Origin: Diphasiastrum complanatum
Taxonomy: Eukaryota; Streptophyta; Lycopodiopsida; Lycopodiales; Lycopodiaceae
Reading direction: 5' to 3'
DNA: 64,000 nt
Assembly: GCA_029204225.1 (NCBI GenBank)
Contig: CM055095.1
Span: 65,745,746 to 65,809,745 of the forward strand
Below the pieces are notes generated by a model, which was not told the origin of the DNA, did no database searches, and saw nothing but the letters and a program-made list of their open reading frames with translations. The position numbers were made by a program, and so were the translations under genes. Within the stretch, counting starts at the first letter, position 1; each line of letters opens with the position of its first letter. Shown one piece after another: positions 38,241 to 50,775 of this stretch.

Positions 38241-39089
38241 TTGATGGTTTGTTTGTGAATGCATGGTGTTTGACATGTATAAATGTGTGTAAAGGAGATC
38301 AAAAGAAGATGTACAGATATCTTCAAGTTTTATAAATCTTGAGAACCCCAGAATTGATTCTCATGATTATGACAACCCAGTTGATGAAGAGGACAAGAAT
38401 GATTCTTTGGATGAGGACAATATCGAGAGAAATTCTAATTTCTATAGTGATGATGAAAATCATCTTAGCGGAAATGAGTTGCATGTATTGGCTGATGCAT
38501 TTGAACCTTGCGATGATGGAGAAAATATGTAAATGTCACAAATAGTTTTGTGTATGTAGAACGTTGCTTATTTGTATATTATAATTAAAAAGCATCTTCT
38601 TTGTGGTAACATCTATAAAAATTATATGATAGATAATAATACACTTTCCTACAAGGTTCGATTATTCATTCATCTTTGCAAACACACAAACGTATAAAAC
38701 ATTGCATTTTTTTTATCAACAAATTCTCGGAACAAGCTACCACATGGCTCTCAAGGTACTTAGCATTCTTTCAAGTGCAAATTTAGCTCACACTATTTTT
38801 ACCTATTAATACCACATTGAGGTTAATGCCAAATTCTGATTATGGAACTTTTACAATATATAAACACATCATAATGTCCATAAACTGATAGTAATTCCAA
38901 TTCGTCAAAGAATAATAATTTGACATAATGATCATTTGATTTTTAGTTCACATAATAATCATTTTATTAGTAGTCCACACTTATTCAAAGCCTCAAAAAA
39001 AATCCCATTTACTTTTAAATTAATCATAAAGTTGTTTGTTTATCAACATATTGTTCACAATAGTTTAAAAAAAAACTACAACAAATTTA

Positions 39090-39400
39090 TTTTGCCACGC
39101 ATGGCAATATCAAAATCCAACTCTCTAGAACTTTCTCTGGAGATTTGCCACGCATGGCAAATCTCCAGGGATGCATGTCACATGAGAGGCGGTTAAAGGA
39201 CAACTGTGTGTGTGGCACTTCCACGCGTGGCTCTACCACGCCAAGAAATTTTGGCACTCATTTTTTGAATTTTGGTTTAAAATTTTTTGCGTGGCACTGC
39301 CACCAAAAAGAAAAGTTTATTGCCACACCCCACCTCCAGCCGGGATTTTCACTGGCAGGGTCTTTGGAAAATTTTTGGCATGGATGTGCCACGTGTGGCA
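39090..39400. repeat. Cluster of GCCACG(C/T)(A/G)TGGC palindromes
   Basis: GCCACGCATGGC appears near 39094 and 39147. The latter is embedded in a perfect 14-bp-arm hairpin, 39137-39150 with 39155-39168 (CTGGAGATTTGCCA / TGGCAAATCTCCAG). Related words are CCACGCGTGG near 39220 and GCCACGTGTGGC near 39387. Possibly a miniature inverted-repeat element. Confidence 0.6.
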
Positions 39401-40599
39401 GAGCTACGCAAAAGAAAAATGTCAAAATTTTGGTTAAGTATCAGGTTCACCTGGCAAAACGCCCATATGTGTAGTTGTGATTGGTGTGGAGGATACAAAT
39501 TTGGCCTACCCAATAGCTTCTATCAGGATGTTGGGTCGTTCGACACCAAGCAAACAAAAAACAATTGAAATTATAAAAAGGATTGAATCAAATTATCAAA
39601 TTCAAACAATTACTAAAATTGATCTTTTGATTGGTCAAATATTTGTGCAGGTGTCTTCGATAGCCATGAAGAGAGCGAAAGGGTTAGGCGTCTGTGATAG
39701 TCGTGCACCCTTTGAATCAAATATTGGATGTGGTCATTTGAGTGAGTATTAGTAAGAGAGAGAAACAAGTAAGAAAGCATTTGACAGTACAAAAGCATGT
39801 AATAGAAAACAAAGAATCTGTATATTAGCTATTGTGAGCTAGCTACTGCATAACAACATGTTCGAATGATGACGTAGTTTAAAGAAGATTCAACAGAGGA
39901 AGAGCTCCATTTTGAATTAGTCAACATTCGATAGTTTGACAGTGGTCGAAAGTGTCAACAGAATCGACAAGTCGATAGTGTCGATAGTTCGATGTTGACG
40001 ATGGATATTCAAACTCGAATATTCATTGTCAAGATGAGTCTTGCTCTGCTTCAAATATACATCTATTTCTACAAATTGTTTGAATAATAGTCCATTTTTT
40101 TGCAGACTATTGTAGAGAGTTGAATTTTACATTGTTCGAGAGAACTCAGAAGATAAATAGAAGTAAGATTAAATTCCAATAGGCTCATCGATTAAGCGAT
40201 TAGTTCTATTATGACAAATGATATAAACACGATGCTTTTAATTCACTAAATCTTCTACAGTGCTACCAAACATAACAGTCCAACTGGTTCTCTTGATGCT
40301 TCAAGCTCTTGCGATAATTTCTCACCTGTGTCATTTTCCCAACACAAGAAGCTATAGAAACAAAGCTTTTTCCAATCGAATCAGATCAAAATTTGAATTG
40401 ATCCTTGGCTAGGATCAACGGGTTGAACTAGATCAAAATCCATTTCGATTATAAAGTCCTTAACTATCATGAGTTTAGGCCTACAACCATTAATTATGAC
40501 CTTGCACAAAAGGGCCCCAATTCCCTTATAGTCACAATTAACTTACGGGTTGTCGGTCTACCGATCTCTTGCATGGACACGTTACTCGAGACCAATCGT

Positions 40600-43500
40600 G
40601 GGCATGACATCCTTCCCCCCGTATTCAAGTTCTGTCCTCAGAACTTAAAACTAGGGAAGTTCCTCCTTAAGCTTCCTTCATGTTCCCAGGAATCATCATC
40701 ATTGGTGCGTCCCTTCCATTGAACAAGATGCTTGATAACTATACGATTTCTCAATCTTTTAGTTCTTGTATCCAAGATTCTTCCGGGTTCAAGTCGAGAC
40801 ACACGTGATAATTTATCCAACAGGTCCAATTGATCTCCAAAACCAAGATACACCCTTTCACGTAGACTCACATGAGTCAGCTTATGTGATAACTCGGATG
40901 CACTAGAGTTCCTTCCTTGAGGTCCAATTGGTAAGCTAAGGATCCGATCTTTTTCAATATCTGATACTCCCTCAAGGATAATTTTCTCTCCAAGGAGATT
41001 ACAATCAAAATGTAGATATCATCTGATCTTTTGATCACACATGTAATCCTTCTCTTAAACGATTAAGTAATCTGAACTATGATTCGTCAATCATAATTCC
41101 CCATATTCTAGTCCTATGCTCAATAAGAAAACATGATACCCATTCATAGGCAACTCAATCAAGGGCAGATACACTTCCCAATGAGGTTACCGCCAAAAAA
41201 TATGCCCAAAGCATTTTCTCCTTCACCTGATTTGTTCTTTCTGTCTGACCAATAGTCAGAAGAACTTAAGCTTAGAGTCGTATCTAGTTTAGCGAATACG
41301 GCTGACCAGAAGTGACCAGTAAACCTTGGATCGCGATCGTTCACAAAGTCACTAGGTGATCCATAAAGTCCAAACAGACGTTGTACAACTACTTGAGCAA
41401 AATTAGATGCTTTTATGGTAACCATCACAATTCTTAGAAGAAAATGAGTTGTTCAAAAAGTGCTTTCCATCAGGAAAGTTTAAGACTTTCCCAACTCACT
41501 TACTGTGCCTATATAAGGACTGTAATCCAAAAATGCCCTTACTTTAGCCATGGCACAAAGTGTCATTCCAAAGTTAGGATCTTGTCCAAAATGCGTCTAG
41601 ATTCAATTATTCTTATCTAGAATAACTCAAGATTCATCAGAACCTCATTATGTGAAGTCATAACTTTGGCAATCAACAGCTATCCAACTCTCATGAGTCT
41701 TCCGAGATAGCATTCTATTTTTTTCAATTGGGAAAAGATAAGGCTAAAAGTTCTCGTTTATTCTATACACATAAACCTTTAAATGAATCCAAACTTGACC
41801 CATAAAGGTTGCGACTTATAACCGATACATTTCAACAATAATATCCATAAGAGAGGTTATTTTGTTGATTCAAACAACTAACTCAAACGCAACGCTCCCG
41901 ACGCAGTTAGTTGTATCAGATTTAGAAAATATTTAAATGTCTAGGTGTGGTAAATCAAATCTAGGTCAATAAGCAATACTCAATGAGAAATTACTATAGC
42001 CTAGTGAGAAATAGTCTCTATACAATTCTCATCAATATTCCTATGTATTAATCACTAGGTTATGCATGCAAATAACTTAGTCCAAGAAATCCTTTGTAGA
42101 TCCACAAGATTGAAAGTCTGTACAAAAGGTGTATGATCACACAAAGATTCACTACATAGCATATCCTACAGATATCATCTGATCTGTACACAATACTTTC
42201 TTAACCAAGAATCCTGTAACTTGATTATTCTCTAAGAGAGAATATTTCTCAAAGAGTGCTATTCCACAACCAAAATCTCAATTGGAGATTACCTCAAAAG
42301 AATATATTGTTAGCGTGAATTTCCTTCCTTGCATCAACCCACAGATCTCAGTCCTCACTAAGATCAAGTTGATTATCACCAACAAGGAACATGTTTCAAC
42401 AAACCACCATTTTGCAATAGAATTCTCTAGTTCTGACACAAATCAATCGGACTTGTAATCAACCACTCTTCTACTACAAGTGTTTTCTAATTTTCGTATC
42501 TTAGATCTTCAAACCATAGATCATCTATAATCCTTAAAGGATTTTTAAAATATCTAAATATCCTATCGTTTCTGATTCATTCCATCATCTAACAACGTCA
42601 TCTAACATATTCCTCCTGGAATCTATGATAGATGTTTCTCCTTGATAACTCTTTACTTCTCTCCCTTTTAACAAGAAACGACACGAGTTTCCAAGACATG
42701 CATATCAATCAAGATTTGCCTTAGAATAAGTTTCTAAGAAGAGATCTGAGAAAGTAACATGTAAATCAGAAAAAAGACTTATTAAAGATTTTAGTAAGAA
42801 AAACAACTTAGAAAACACTTCCATTAACCATTTTTGTGACATTGTCCAAGGTCAACGAATAATAAAAATTACCTTCCAAGGAATCACAAAAAACCGGGTT
42901 AATCAATGTTAAGAAATTCACTAATATATCTTTTGTAAAAAAATAGTTTGTCGGGTTTTTGTTTTTGTAAATTTGAGACATCCATAAGGGGTCATGACCA
43001 ATATCTCAAATTTCTGACAAAACACCCGTTTTATGACCCATAGTATTTGGCATCAATTAGATTCATGGCCTTACTATGGTCAAAACTGATCCAGTTAGTT
43101 TTAGATCTTCATTTTGGAATCGCTTGTGTCTCATACCACAGCTTCTTCCGCCATGAAGGCCCTCCACTTCTTGATCAAAGTGTCTCAAATTTCATATATT
43201 ATATAAAAAATACATAAATCGATTGAGATTAAAACCACCGGTACCATTGAAGTTCTCGGGAATTTCAAATTCCAACTTCAGAGTCCAATCCCAACTCACC
43301 GAGGAATGAGTGAGAATACCTCCTATACCATTTGTATCGGCTTCATATGTTCATTTTTTATGTTGGCACGCACTAGTGTCAAGCATATAAAAAAACTGCT
43401 TTTTTCACTTATTTTTAGTCTTTTCCATCTTAGGCTTCAGGGTCGTTTTGTCGTGCACGCTTTTTTGCGAGACAACCACGGTGCTATCACAGCATCTTCC

Positions 43501-44078
43501 AAAAATTGGAGGATATATCGTTTGCACTTGTTTTGATAATCGGTTGGCTGTTCAAGAATGAATTGCCACTGCGCCAACTTCCTATCAAAAAGCGGCACCT
43601 TCTCCAAAAAAACCAAGAGCTTTTGGACATAGGTGTCCAGTTCTTGATTGCCCATTGTGTAGTTAATAAAGCAAAATTTCAATAAAAAAACATCAATTAT
43701 GACTCAAACCTTACAGAAGTCCACCAAGAATCCAGCTTAAGTTACCAGTTTCTCGGGTAGGGTCCTCCACCACAAGGAGGCCTTGTCGTCAAGAAACAAC
43801 AAATATGATAATATTCGCTTTTCTTTTGGGACGTTTTGCAAGCTAAAATAGCTTGATTAACAGTTTACCCAAGTCATCGACAACTTCGGGACGCTTTTAT
43901 CGCCGAAAAAAATTTCCAGTTTAAAAGCCAAGTTGTTTTCAATTAATGGGTTAAATTGAATAAACTGATTTTGCATTTGGTTTGCTTTGATGAAGTTAGA
44001 ATCCAAGGAACCATCACTGCCGGGTGATGTCGGGTGAATCACCAACTGGAACTTCATCCTTATCCATTTGTGAGTCAA
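40600..44078 (-). mobile_element. Ty3/gypsy chromovirus remnant, middle missing
   Basis: Three pieces lie in element order on the minus strand. gag, 44078-43437: FFGDKSVPKLSMTWVNC, YFSLQNVPKEKRILSYLLFL, DDKASLWWRTLPEK, YVQKLLVFLEKV. Integrase, 41428-41159: FGLYGSPSDFVNDRDPRFTG followed by HFW, which keeps the second catalytic Asp. Chromodomain, 40871-40638: PGRILDTRTKRLRNRIVIKH, LVQWKGRTNDDDSWE, typical of plant chromoviruses that target chromatin. Each carries stops or shifts. No RT, RNase H or protease motif is seen in 41560-43430, so the core was deleted or replaced. LTRs not identified. Confidence 0.82.
41560..43430. other. Unexplained AT-rich block inside the gypsy remnant
   Basis: It lies between the integrase and gag pieces and has no RT/RNase H signature in any frame. 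A short dyad at 41876-41920 (CAACTAACTC ... AGTTAGTTG) is the only structure noted. Probably sequence inserted into, or replacing, the pol core. Confidence 0.4.
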
Positions 44079-44469
44079 AACCGAAAAGTTAAAAAAAAAT
44101 TACGTTCAGTTAAGAATCATTGTAGGTGTAATTTTCGTAATGAAGCAATGTCCAAAAAAACAGAGTTTTAAGAGACCATAACGTGCTTATTAAAATTATA
44201 CCAATGAATTTTGCAAATATATTGTAAGCAATAAAAATGCTGAAAAACCATGTAGATGCATCCAAATCAAATTTACACAACTTTCGAAGCCATTATTATT
44301 CAACCTTAACTGCCTTTCCGTTTCCGTAGTCTATAACTACCAAAAAATGCCGATGGAATTACTAAAAACCGATAAAAAACTCATTGCCAAAAACCTCTAG
44401 CGAGCGGCCCCCTCCCTCTAACAACCATTCAACTTAAGTTAACAAAAAAATAAACAATAAGTTAAGTAA

Positions 44470-44573
44470 CCCCCCCCCCCCCCCCCTTTTCCCACCAAAA
44501 AGGACCCTTGGCCCCTCCTGCTGCCCGCGAGCAGAGTTGGAGAGAAATAGAGGCCCGAGTTTTGAAGGAAAAC

Positions 44574-44612
<39 letters not shown>
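44470..44612. repeat. Poly-C run and (GA)n microsatellite
   Basis: About 17 C at 44470-44486, then (GA)n at 44577-44612. Confidence 0.95.
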
Positions 44613-44615
<3 letters not shown>

Positions 44616-45776
44616 CGTGAGGAATCCCATTTTTCCCCATGCTTTCACAGTCGGTAAAGTGCAGGGATTATGGCAGGTGTGGAGCGCTCAGTATCTGATC
44701 AGGAGGCGCAATTTTGGAGTCCAAAAAGTTGCCCTATACTGATCTTTGTGATGTATTTCATTTCTTCCCATCACTTGCAGGTTCTGATGATTTATCCTAC
44801 AATACAAGCAGATTGTTGATGCAAACATGGCGCTTTTGCCTCTTGCGTCCCAACATCAAGCAAAGACAACAAAAGCTAATCTATTTAGCTTTTACTTTGA
44901 AGCAAAACCATCATACTGCTGTTTTTTGTAGTTAAGAGATGCATTTAGGGCGATTTTCAGTTTGCTTCCTCAGATGAATAAGCCATTTAACAATCACAGA
45001 TTTGCAAGCTTGGATTTCCTTATGGCTGTATAACAGGGGAAATGCTGCACAAATTTTCACTGAAACTAAAAATTTGCAGGTTTGCCATTCTTTTCACAGA
45101 ATAGGCTTCAAGATGACCCAAACCATTGCAATCATGGCTTTACTGGCTCATAACCCTGCAAACCACCGTTAGTTTGTTGAAAAATGCAACAAAAACCTGC
45201 AACTCCATAAAAAATCGCCATTCAAAACCTGTAAATAATCCACAAACACTCACAGCAAGTGGTTAGTTCATATTTGCATCTATTCTTGTCTTTCTCAACG
45301 ATTTTAAAGCAAAATAGGTTCCACAAAAAGCAATAGACAGCAACCAAAATCTCATAAACCACTATTGCTAGAACAAGAAGCCATAAGAAAAAATCCGACA
45401 TAGCTTTAAATTGAAACCGTTGCTTTTCCCAAAGTGCTTCTAGCAAAGTAATCGGCAACATAAAGGAATTGAAAATCAGAATTACTTCCAAAAACCAATT
45501 TGAAGTGCTTAACAATCAAACCGATTGTATACCTGCCACACAATCGATTACATCTCAAAAAAGAAAATCAACGGGAAGAGTAATCCTATGACAAGTTAGC
45601 TCCAAGATTTTACAAACCCTTCAAAATTTTGAAAAGGATTGGTGAATTGGATTTTCCTCCAACCATCTGCATGCATCAAGTGTTTCATATAACCATTTTG
45701 AAAAGACACTTGAGAGAACACTCTACTTCAATCGTCATTTTGCCACCATTTGAACATGAATAAAATGTGGTTTCGA

Positions 45777-45863
45777 GATAAGGTATTACGAAATGATAAG
45801 ATAATCAAAAGATACTTGGTTCAATGGAAGAACCTACCTGATGAAGACAACACTTGGGTTTAA
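45777..45863 (+). mobile_element. Ty3/gypsy chromodomain fragment
   Basis: DKVLRNDKIIKRYLVQWKNL then PDEDNTWV and TAA. This is the end of a chromovirus integrase (KIIKxYLVQWKxxPxEDxTW). Only about 28 codons remain, with no other pol motif alongside. Confidence 0.75.
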
Positions 45864-45982
45864 CTCTTTTATGCAATCATGTCCATGTTTATTAGCATGA
45901 AGTTGTTGGACATGACATCCTCACATGCTAAGTTTCATGTGCCCAATCGACATGAATCCATGCCCTCCTTGTTTGTAATGAT

Positions 45983-45985
<3 letters not shown>

Positions 45986-46030
<45 letters not shown>

Positions 46031-46196
46031 ATGGAGATTATTGTCTATTTGCATCTTGTGCATGTCAACATGAACGCCTTGTATTTTTCTTGCTTATACC
46101 TTTGATTTCATCAGCACATGACATTTTAACAAGTTAAGGGACTTAAAATCCCTAGTTTCAAGTTGGCCCGGGCCTCAATACAAGAGAATTGATAAC

Positions 46197-46251
<55 letters not shown>
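45986..46251. repeat. Two (GA)n microsatellites
   Basis: Tracts at 45986-46027 and 46200-46251, separated by about 170 bp. Confidence 0.97.
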
Positions 46252-46253
<2 letters not shown>

Positions 46254-48104
46254 CACAAAACATGACACCCAAGCTATTGCAATCTTATGATTCATGTTGA
46301 ACCAAAACGCTTGTTGCTACTAGCAAGGCCAACTTCTTCATAGAGTATTCTCTCAATTTACAAAAGTGGCTCTCTAAACTCACCTTGTCAATTGTGTTTA
46401 TGCTGAAGTGTACCATAAACACAATATGTTTCTCACTTAATGGAGTCTCACTCTAACTTGTGAAATGATGCTAGTTGCAGAATTAGTAAATGGCAAATTT
46501 AAGCTCTAAGCTCTATATTTTTGCATAGTTATTAGCTTTTCACAATTCATAAAATGGAAAGGCACCTTTTGAACAATCCATTACCTCTTGATTTGTGGGA
46601 AAATACTCATGCGAATGTGAAGTGATGACCAGACCCTTTACTTTCACCTTGGAGGGAGCATATCTGAAACTTTTTGCCTTTGTTTTAAGAGGCCAAAAAG
46701 GTTTGCAGCCTAAAATGCCCCCAGCTCCCACCCCTTTCAGGCCCTACTGCTTTTTGCTAAGGGAACAGGCAGGCCACTTGAGAGACCAGGTCAGTGAGGG
46801 TAGATAGGACTTTGACAGAGGTCACAGCCTTAAGGACGGCGCCTGGTCCTATGCTGCTTAATGGCACGGAATACTTTAGGCCCGCCTACTTGATTGCTTT
46901 CCGCACGGCATTCAACGGTTGATCGAAAAGCACGTGACAGAATCTGAACGGTTTATGACGAAATCTAACGGTGTCGGGCGCGTACGCGGGTTCAAGTCAA
47001 GTTCCGTTTGCTGCTGCTTCTCATTTTCGACCGTTGTGCTGCTCCCAATTTATTACTTTTTATTTCTTCAACCGTTTTACGTTTCTATCCACCAGACACT
47101 TCTTTATCCTATCTCTCTGTATATCTTCTCGATAAATGCTTCTAAAAAATTGGGAATGCATTTCACGAAGAAAGAGCTGCCGGCAGAAAAAACCCAATTC
47201 ATGGAAATGGCAGAAGATCATACAAGGTTGTGGAATCAGGATCATACATGGTTGTTGGGCTTTTGTATACATTAGCAATTTTGAATTTTGTTGCCAACCC
47301 AAAATGGTAATCTATGATCGATCCTGTTTCATGATTGAAGCACTAGAGACTATGTGGTTCAATCAATCATCTGATCAAGTATATACATATGCATGTATCT
47401 GACTATCAGTGCAACACACTCCAAAACCAAACTGCTTTGGCCTGCAAACTGCTGTATGTTGTAAGGAGGGTATTTGTTTCTGTACAAAAATTGGACCACC
47501 CAAATCCTACTCCTACCTGTTTTTGCAGTTTTCTCAATATAAGTAGGAAATTTTGTTGCTTAAGGTGATACGGTTGTTGTCGGTAACTTCCTGGAGACGC
47601 AGAGAAAGGAAGAAAGATAGAGGAGTAAAGTGTAAACAATGTCTATCTGCCTTCAGAATATGTATACATACAGCTTTGTTGGGCTATGTTCTAGAGGTAA
47701 TGTGACAAGCTGCAGCTAAGACGCGTGGAAATTGTAGTGAAACACGCTCAAAATCATCTCATTGAGAGGTCAATGTTGGAGGGATTCGAAGGCAGCAAGG
47801 GGCTTAAAAGAAAGCTGCATTGGAGGGAAACTCTCTCTCTCTGCGAAATATTCACAGTGCTTATTTTATAGTTGGAGCTTCTGTTTTGATCATTACCAAT
47901 ACAAGCAAACTTCCAAAATATAAATTAATAAAGAAGACTTTCAAAATTAATTTGCAGTACGTCCCTGAATTGTTTTGGCTTAGCTTTCTAAGGTTCAATC
48001 TATTTCCTCTATTCTATTTGAAACCCGTGCAGCATCTTTGATGAGGCGGATCCCTTTAGACGTCAAATCCTTGTGTCCATTTATACATTGATCTGCACTG
48101 AGCA
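46252..48104. other. Upstream region of the ARM gene
   Basis: No gene is recognised. It should hold the promoter and 5' leader of the ARM-repeat gene, but no confident TATA box could be placed. Confidence 0.5.
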
Positions 48105-49802
48105 ATGGTGAGCTTTGAAGAACTGGAGAAGGCCAGATCTGCAAACTTCCGGCTTAAGCAAGCACAAGAACTTACCATCTTGGCAGCCGCAGATGTTGCC
48201 TGCGTGAAGTCTTTTACTGGCAGGTGGAAAATCATAAAAACTAAGCTAAAACTGTTACCAGTCCAAATTACAGAGCTTTCAAACTCTGCTTTCTTCGAGG
48301 AAAACATCCTGTCTAAGGAACTGTTGGAGTCTCTTGTATGCAGCCTAGAAGAAGCTCGTCAGCTGGCAAAACTTTGCACAGATTTGACATATGGGGGTAA
48401 GTTGCGAATGCAGAGTAACCTTGACGCCTTGACCATGAAGTTGAGCCTCTATCTTGGGGACTGTCAGCTCATGATCAACAGTGAGATGCTAAAAGAAACT
48501 GCTCCAAACTTTTCCAAGACGTCTCAGGGAGCTGGAAAACAGACACTAAAATGCATGGTGAAGAACCTTCTTGCCCGGCTTCAGATTGGAAGCATAGATT
48601 CCAAACTGAAGGCCCTCAATGCTTTGATTGAACTAATGAATGAGGATGATAAGAATGTCCTCCTTGTGGCATCACAGCAAGGAGCCTCTCTGTTGGTTCG
48701 GTTATTAGAAGCCAGCGTACCTGTTATGAGAGAAAGAGCAGCAGTGGCAGTTTGCAGTTTGCTTTCTAATGATTATTGCGAGGATCATATAGTGATGGAG
48801 GAAGCACTTGCCCCATTGGTTAGGCTTCTCGAGTCAGGGAGCTCTCTTGCAAATGAGAAATCCAGCGTAAGCCTTCAATGCTTGACGCACACGCCAGAGC
48901 ATGCACGTTCTATTGTTTCACAGGGAGGAATTCCTGCTTTGCTAACAATTTGCAGGGGTGGAACACCTGTTGCACAGGCTGCAGCTGCTGGAACTCTACG
49001 CAATCTATGTGGTTTTTCAGAGGCCATAGAAATCATGCTCGAGGCGGGGGCAATTCCAACTCTGTTGCATCTTGTAAACTCTGGTACAACCGATGCTCAG
49101 GAACATGCTGCCGCAATTCTGCAAACTGTATCACACAACAGTGAGCCAATTACAAGACTTATAGCTAGCGAAGGTGGGATTGTACCAGTTTTGAGATACT
49201 TGGCCACGGCTGATGTCATTTCTGGCCAAGAATCAGGAATCGGAATCGTTCAGAATTTGGCTGCGTTTGTAGGTAACATTGAAGCCCTTCTTTGTGCAGG
49301 CATAGTGCAGCAGCTACCTGGGCTGCTAACAAGCTGCTCTCCTGCTGTTCAGCAAGCAACAGCAGTTATTGTGTGCGATCTAGTCATAACAGCAGACACT
49401 ATAAAGGCCATTGGAGAAGCAGGATGCATACCTCCTTTGCTGAAAATGCTAGATGCCAAGACACGCACAGCGCAAGAGTATGCCATGCGTGCCTTGGCAA
49501 GTCTTCTCCCATATGAAAATAACCTAAAGATTTTTCTTACTCAGGAAAATGGCATTTCCAGAATCTTGGAATTGCTGGATCCCCTATACCACCTTGCTGC
49601 AAGACAGTCTGCGGTGTGGGCACTTACCACTCTTGCTGGGAGTAGCAGCAAATGCAGGAAGCAGATCATATCTGCAGGAGTCTATTACTCACTGGAAAGG
49701 TTGGCTGAGACAGATTTGCCTAGCGCCAAGAAACTGCTTGAGCGTTTGGAACGGGGAAGGCTGCGCAACCTATTCAAGAGATTGGATCTCTCAGAATGGT
49801 GA
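48105..49802 (+). CDS. ARM-repeat protein (no U-box), 565 aa, single exon
   Basis: Start MVSFEELEKARSANFRLKQA is fixed by an in-frame TGA at 48099-48101, two codons upstream. Residues 1 to about 150 are helical and resemble the N-terminal domain of plant PUB-ARM proteins. From about 155 to 540 run roughly nine armadillo repeats, e.g. LARLQIGSIDSKLKALNALI, ALAPLVRLLESGSS, IPALLTICRGGTPVAQAAAA, GCIPPLLKMLDAKT, followed by a C-terminal AKKLLERLERGRLRNLFKRL. No U-box is present, so E3 ligase activity is not expected. Such proteins act as cytosolic or nuclear binding scaffolds; the partner is unknown. It is similar in layout to Arabidopsis single-exon ARM superfamily proteins of about 550-580 residues. 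Intact, unlike nearly everything around it. Confidence 0.92.
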   Translation: MVSFEELEKARSANFRLKQAQELTILAAADVACVKSFTGRWKIIKTKLKLLPVQITELSNSAFFEENILSKELLESLVCSLEEARQLAKLCTDLTYGGKLRMQSNLDALTMKLSLYLGDCQLMINSEMLKETAPNFSKTSQGAGKQTLKCMVKNLLARLQIGSIDSKLKALNALIELMNEDDKNVLLVASQQGASLLVRLLEASVPVMRERAAVAVCSLLSNDYCEDHIVMEEALAPLVRLLESGSSLANEKSSVSLQCLTHTPEHARSIVSQGGIPALLTICRGGTPVAQAAAAGTLRNLCGFSEAIEIMLEAGAIPTLLHLVNSGTTDAQEHAAAILQTVSHNSEPITRLIASEGGIVPVLRYLATADVISGQESGIGIVQNLAAFVGNIEALLCAGIVQQLPGLLTSCSPAVQQATAVIVCDLVITADTIKAIGEAGCIPPLLKMLDAKTRTAQEYAMRALASLLPYENNLKIFLTQENGISRILELLDPLYHLAARQSAVWALTTLAGSSSKCRKQIISAGVYYSLERLAETDLPSAKKLLERLERGRLRNLFKRLDLSEW

Positions 49803-50775
49803 AGAAAATTTTGGGTTTTGTGGCCTTCCTTGCTTGCTGATCTGATCTGATCCTCTTCTGAAAGGCTCATACCAAAATGCTGATGGTGTATAAAACCTAT
49901 GCAAAGTTAGGTAATGAGCTCCGTCATGAGAACGAGAGGTTCTTTTTCACCTTAAAGTGCACCATCCTCTCCTTGCCATCAGAATAAATCACAGAAGGGA
50001 TCTTGCCCTATGTTCAGAAATTCTTTGAGTTGCTTGGTGTGCTTGATGCACAGTTTATGCCATGAAAACAAAATGCTTGCCATTAGGGTTGTAGCTCTCC
50101 CTTCATTTCTTGAGACTATTGAAGAAGAGCACATGAACACCTCCTACTATCCACATTTCTGTGGTCCATTGGATTAAAATTTGACAAACAAACCAAATTT
50201 TGAATGCTGGTGTCTAACTACAATATACCAGTTTAGTTTTCTTAATAGCATAGTTCTTAAGGTAGTAGAAATTCTTCATATTCTTTATCCATTCCATTTG
50301 CAATAGCTTTAATAAAGCATTTGCTCATTCATTAGCAATGTCTGAAATGTTCAGAGTCTAGAACTTGTGCCAAAATTGGTGATCTAAATTCAGGTTGCTT
50401 TGTGCTCTTCTCTGCAGTCTACCCTTTGATTTCTCATTTATGAAGTTTTGAGTTCAATGCACTCAGAATGGGAGTGGATACTCGAGTTGTCAGCTGTTGT
50501 AGTAGGCTTGAGCTTTGAAATTATTCTGCCAATGTAGACCACACTTCTTGTTGTGTAACATGTAAAGGCTAAATCAGCAAGGGGTGATAGGGAGCAAGGT
50601 GCACTCTTTTCTAGTTTTGTTCACTGCGTTTTGCTCTTCCCTCACTATATATAGGCTTGCAATTGAAACATTTTTCTTCTTCAGTCACTATAGGCTTCCT
50701 TTCAGATTGAAAGGTTTCATATTGTAGTAATATCCATTGGTTTTATGTACTATGGAAGGAGCCGGCAGGACGTGC
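49803..50775. terminator. 3' UTR and flank of the ARM gene, poly(A) signals
   Basis: AATAAA at 49983-49988 (180 bp after the stop) is the likeliest poly(A) signal. Another is at 50311-50316. Beyond that, no gene until the gypsy fragment. Confidence 0.5.

Larger units (their letters stand above)
36930..40560. other. Gene-poor stretch with small repeats and hairpins
   Basis: It holds a 39-bp tandem pair at 37580-37618 and 37619-37657. A perfect 14-bp hairpin lies at 38210-38240. A short acidic ORF at about 38345-38532 (NPRIDSHDYDNPVDEEDKND) looks like the tail of an element protein. A cluster of GCCACG-palindromes sits at 39090-39400, and a run of GTCGATAGT-type words at 39930-40000. No intact gene is present. 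Confidence 0.5.
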
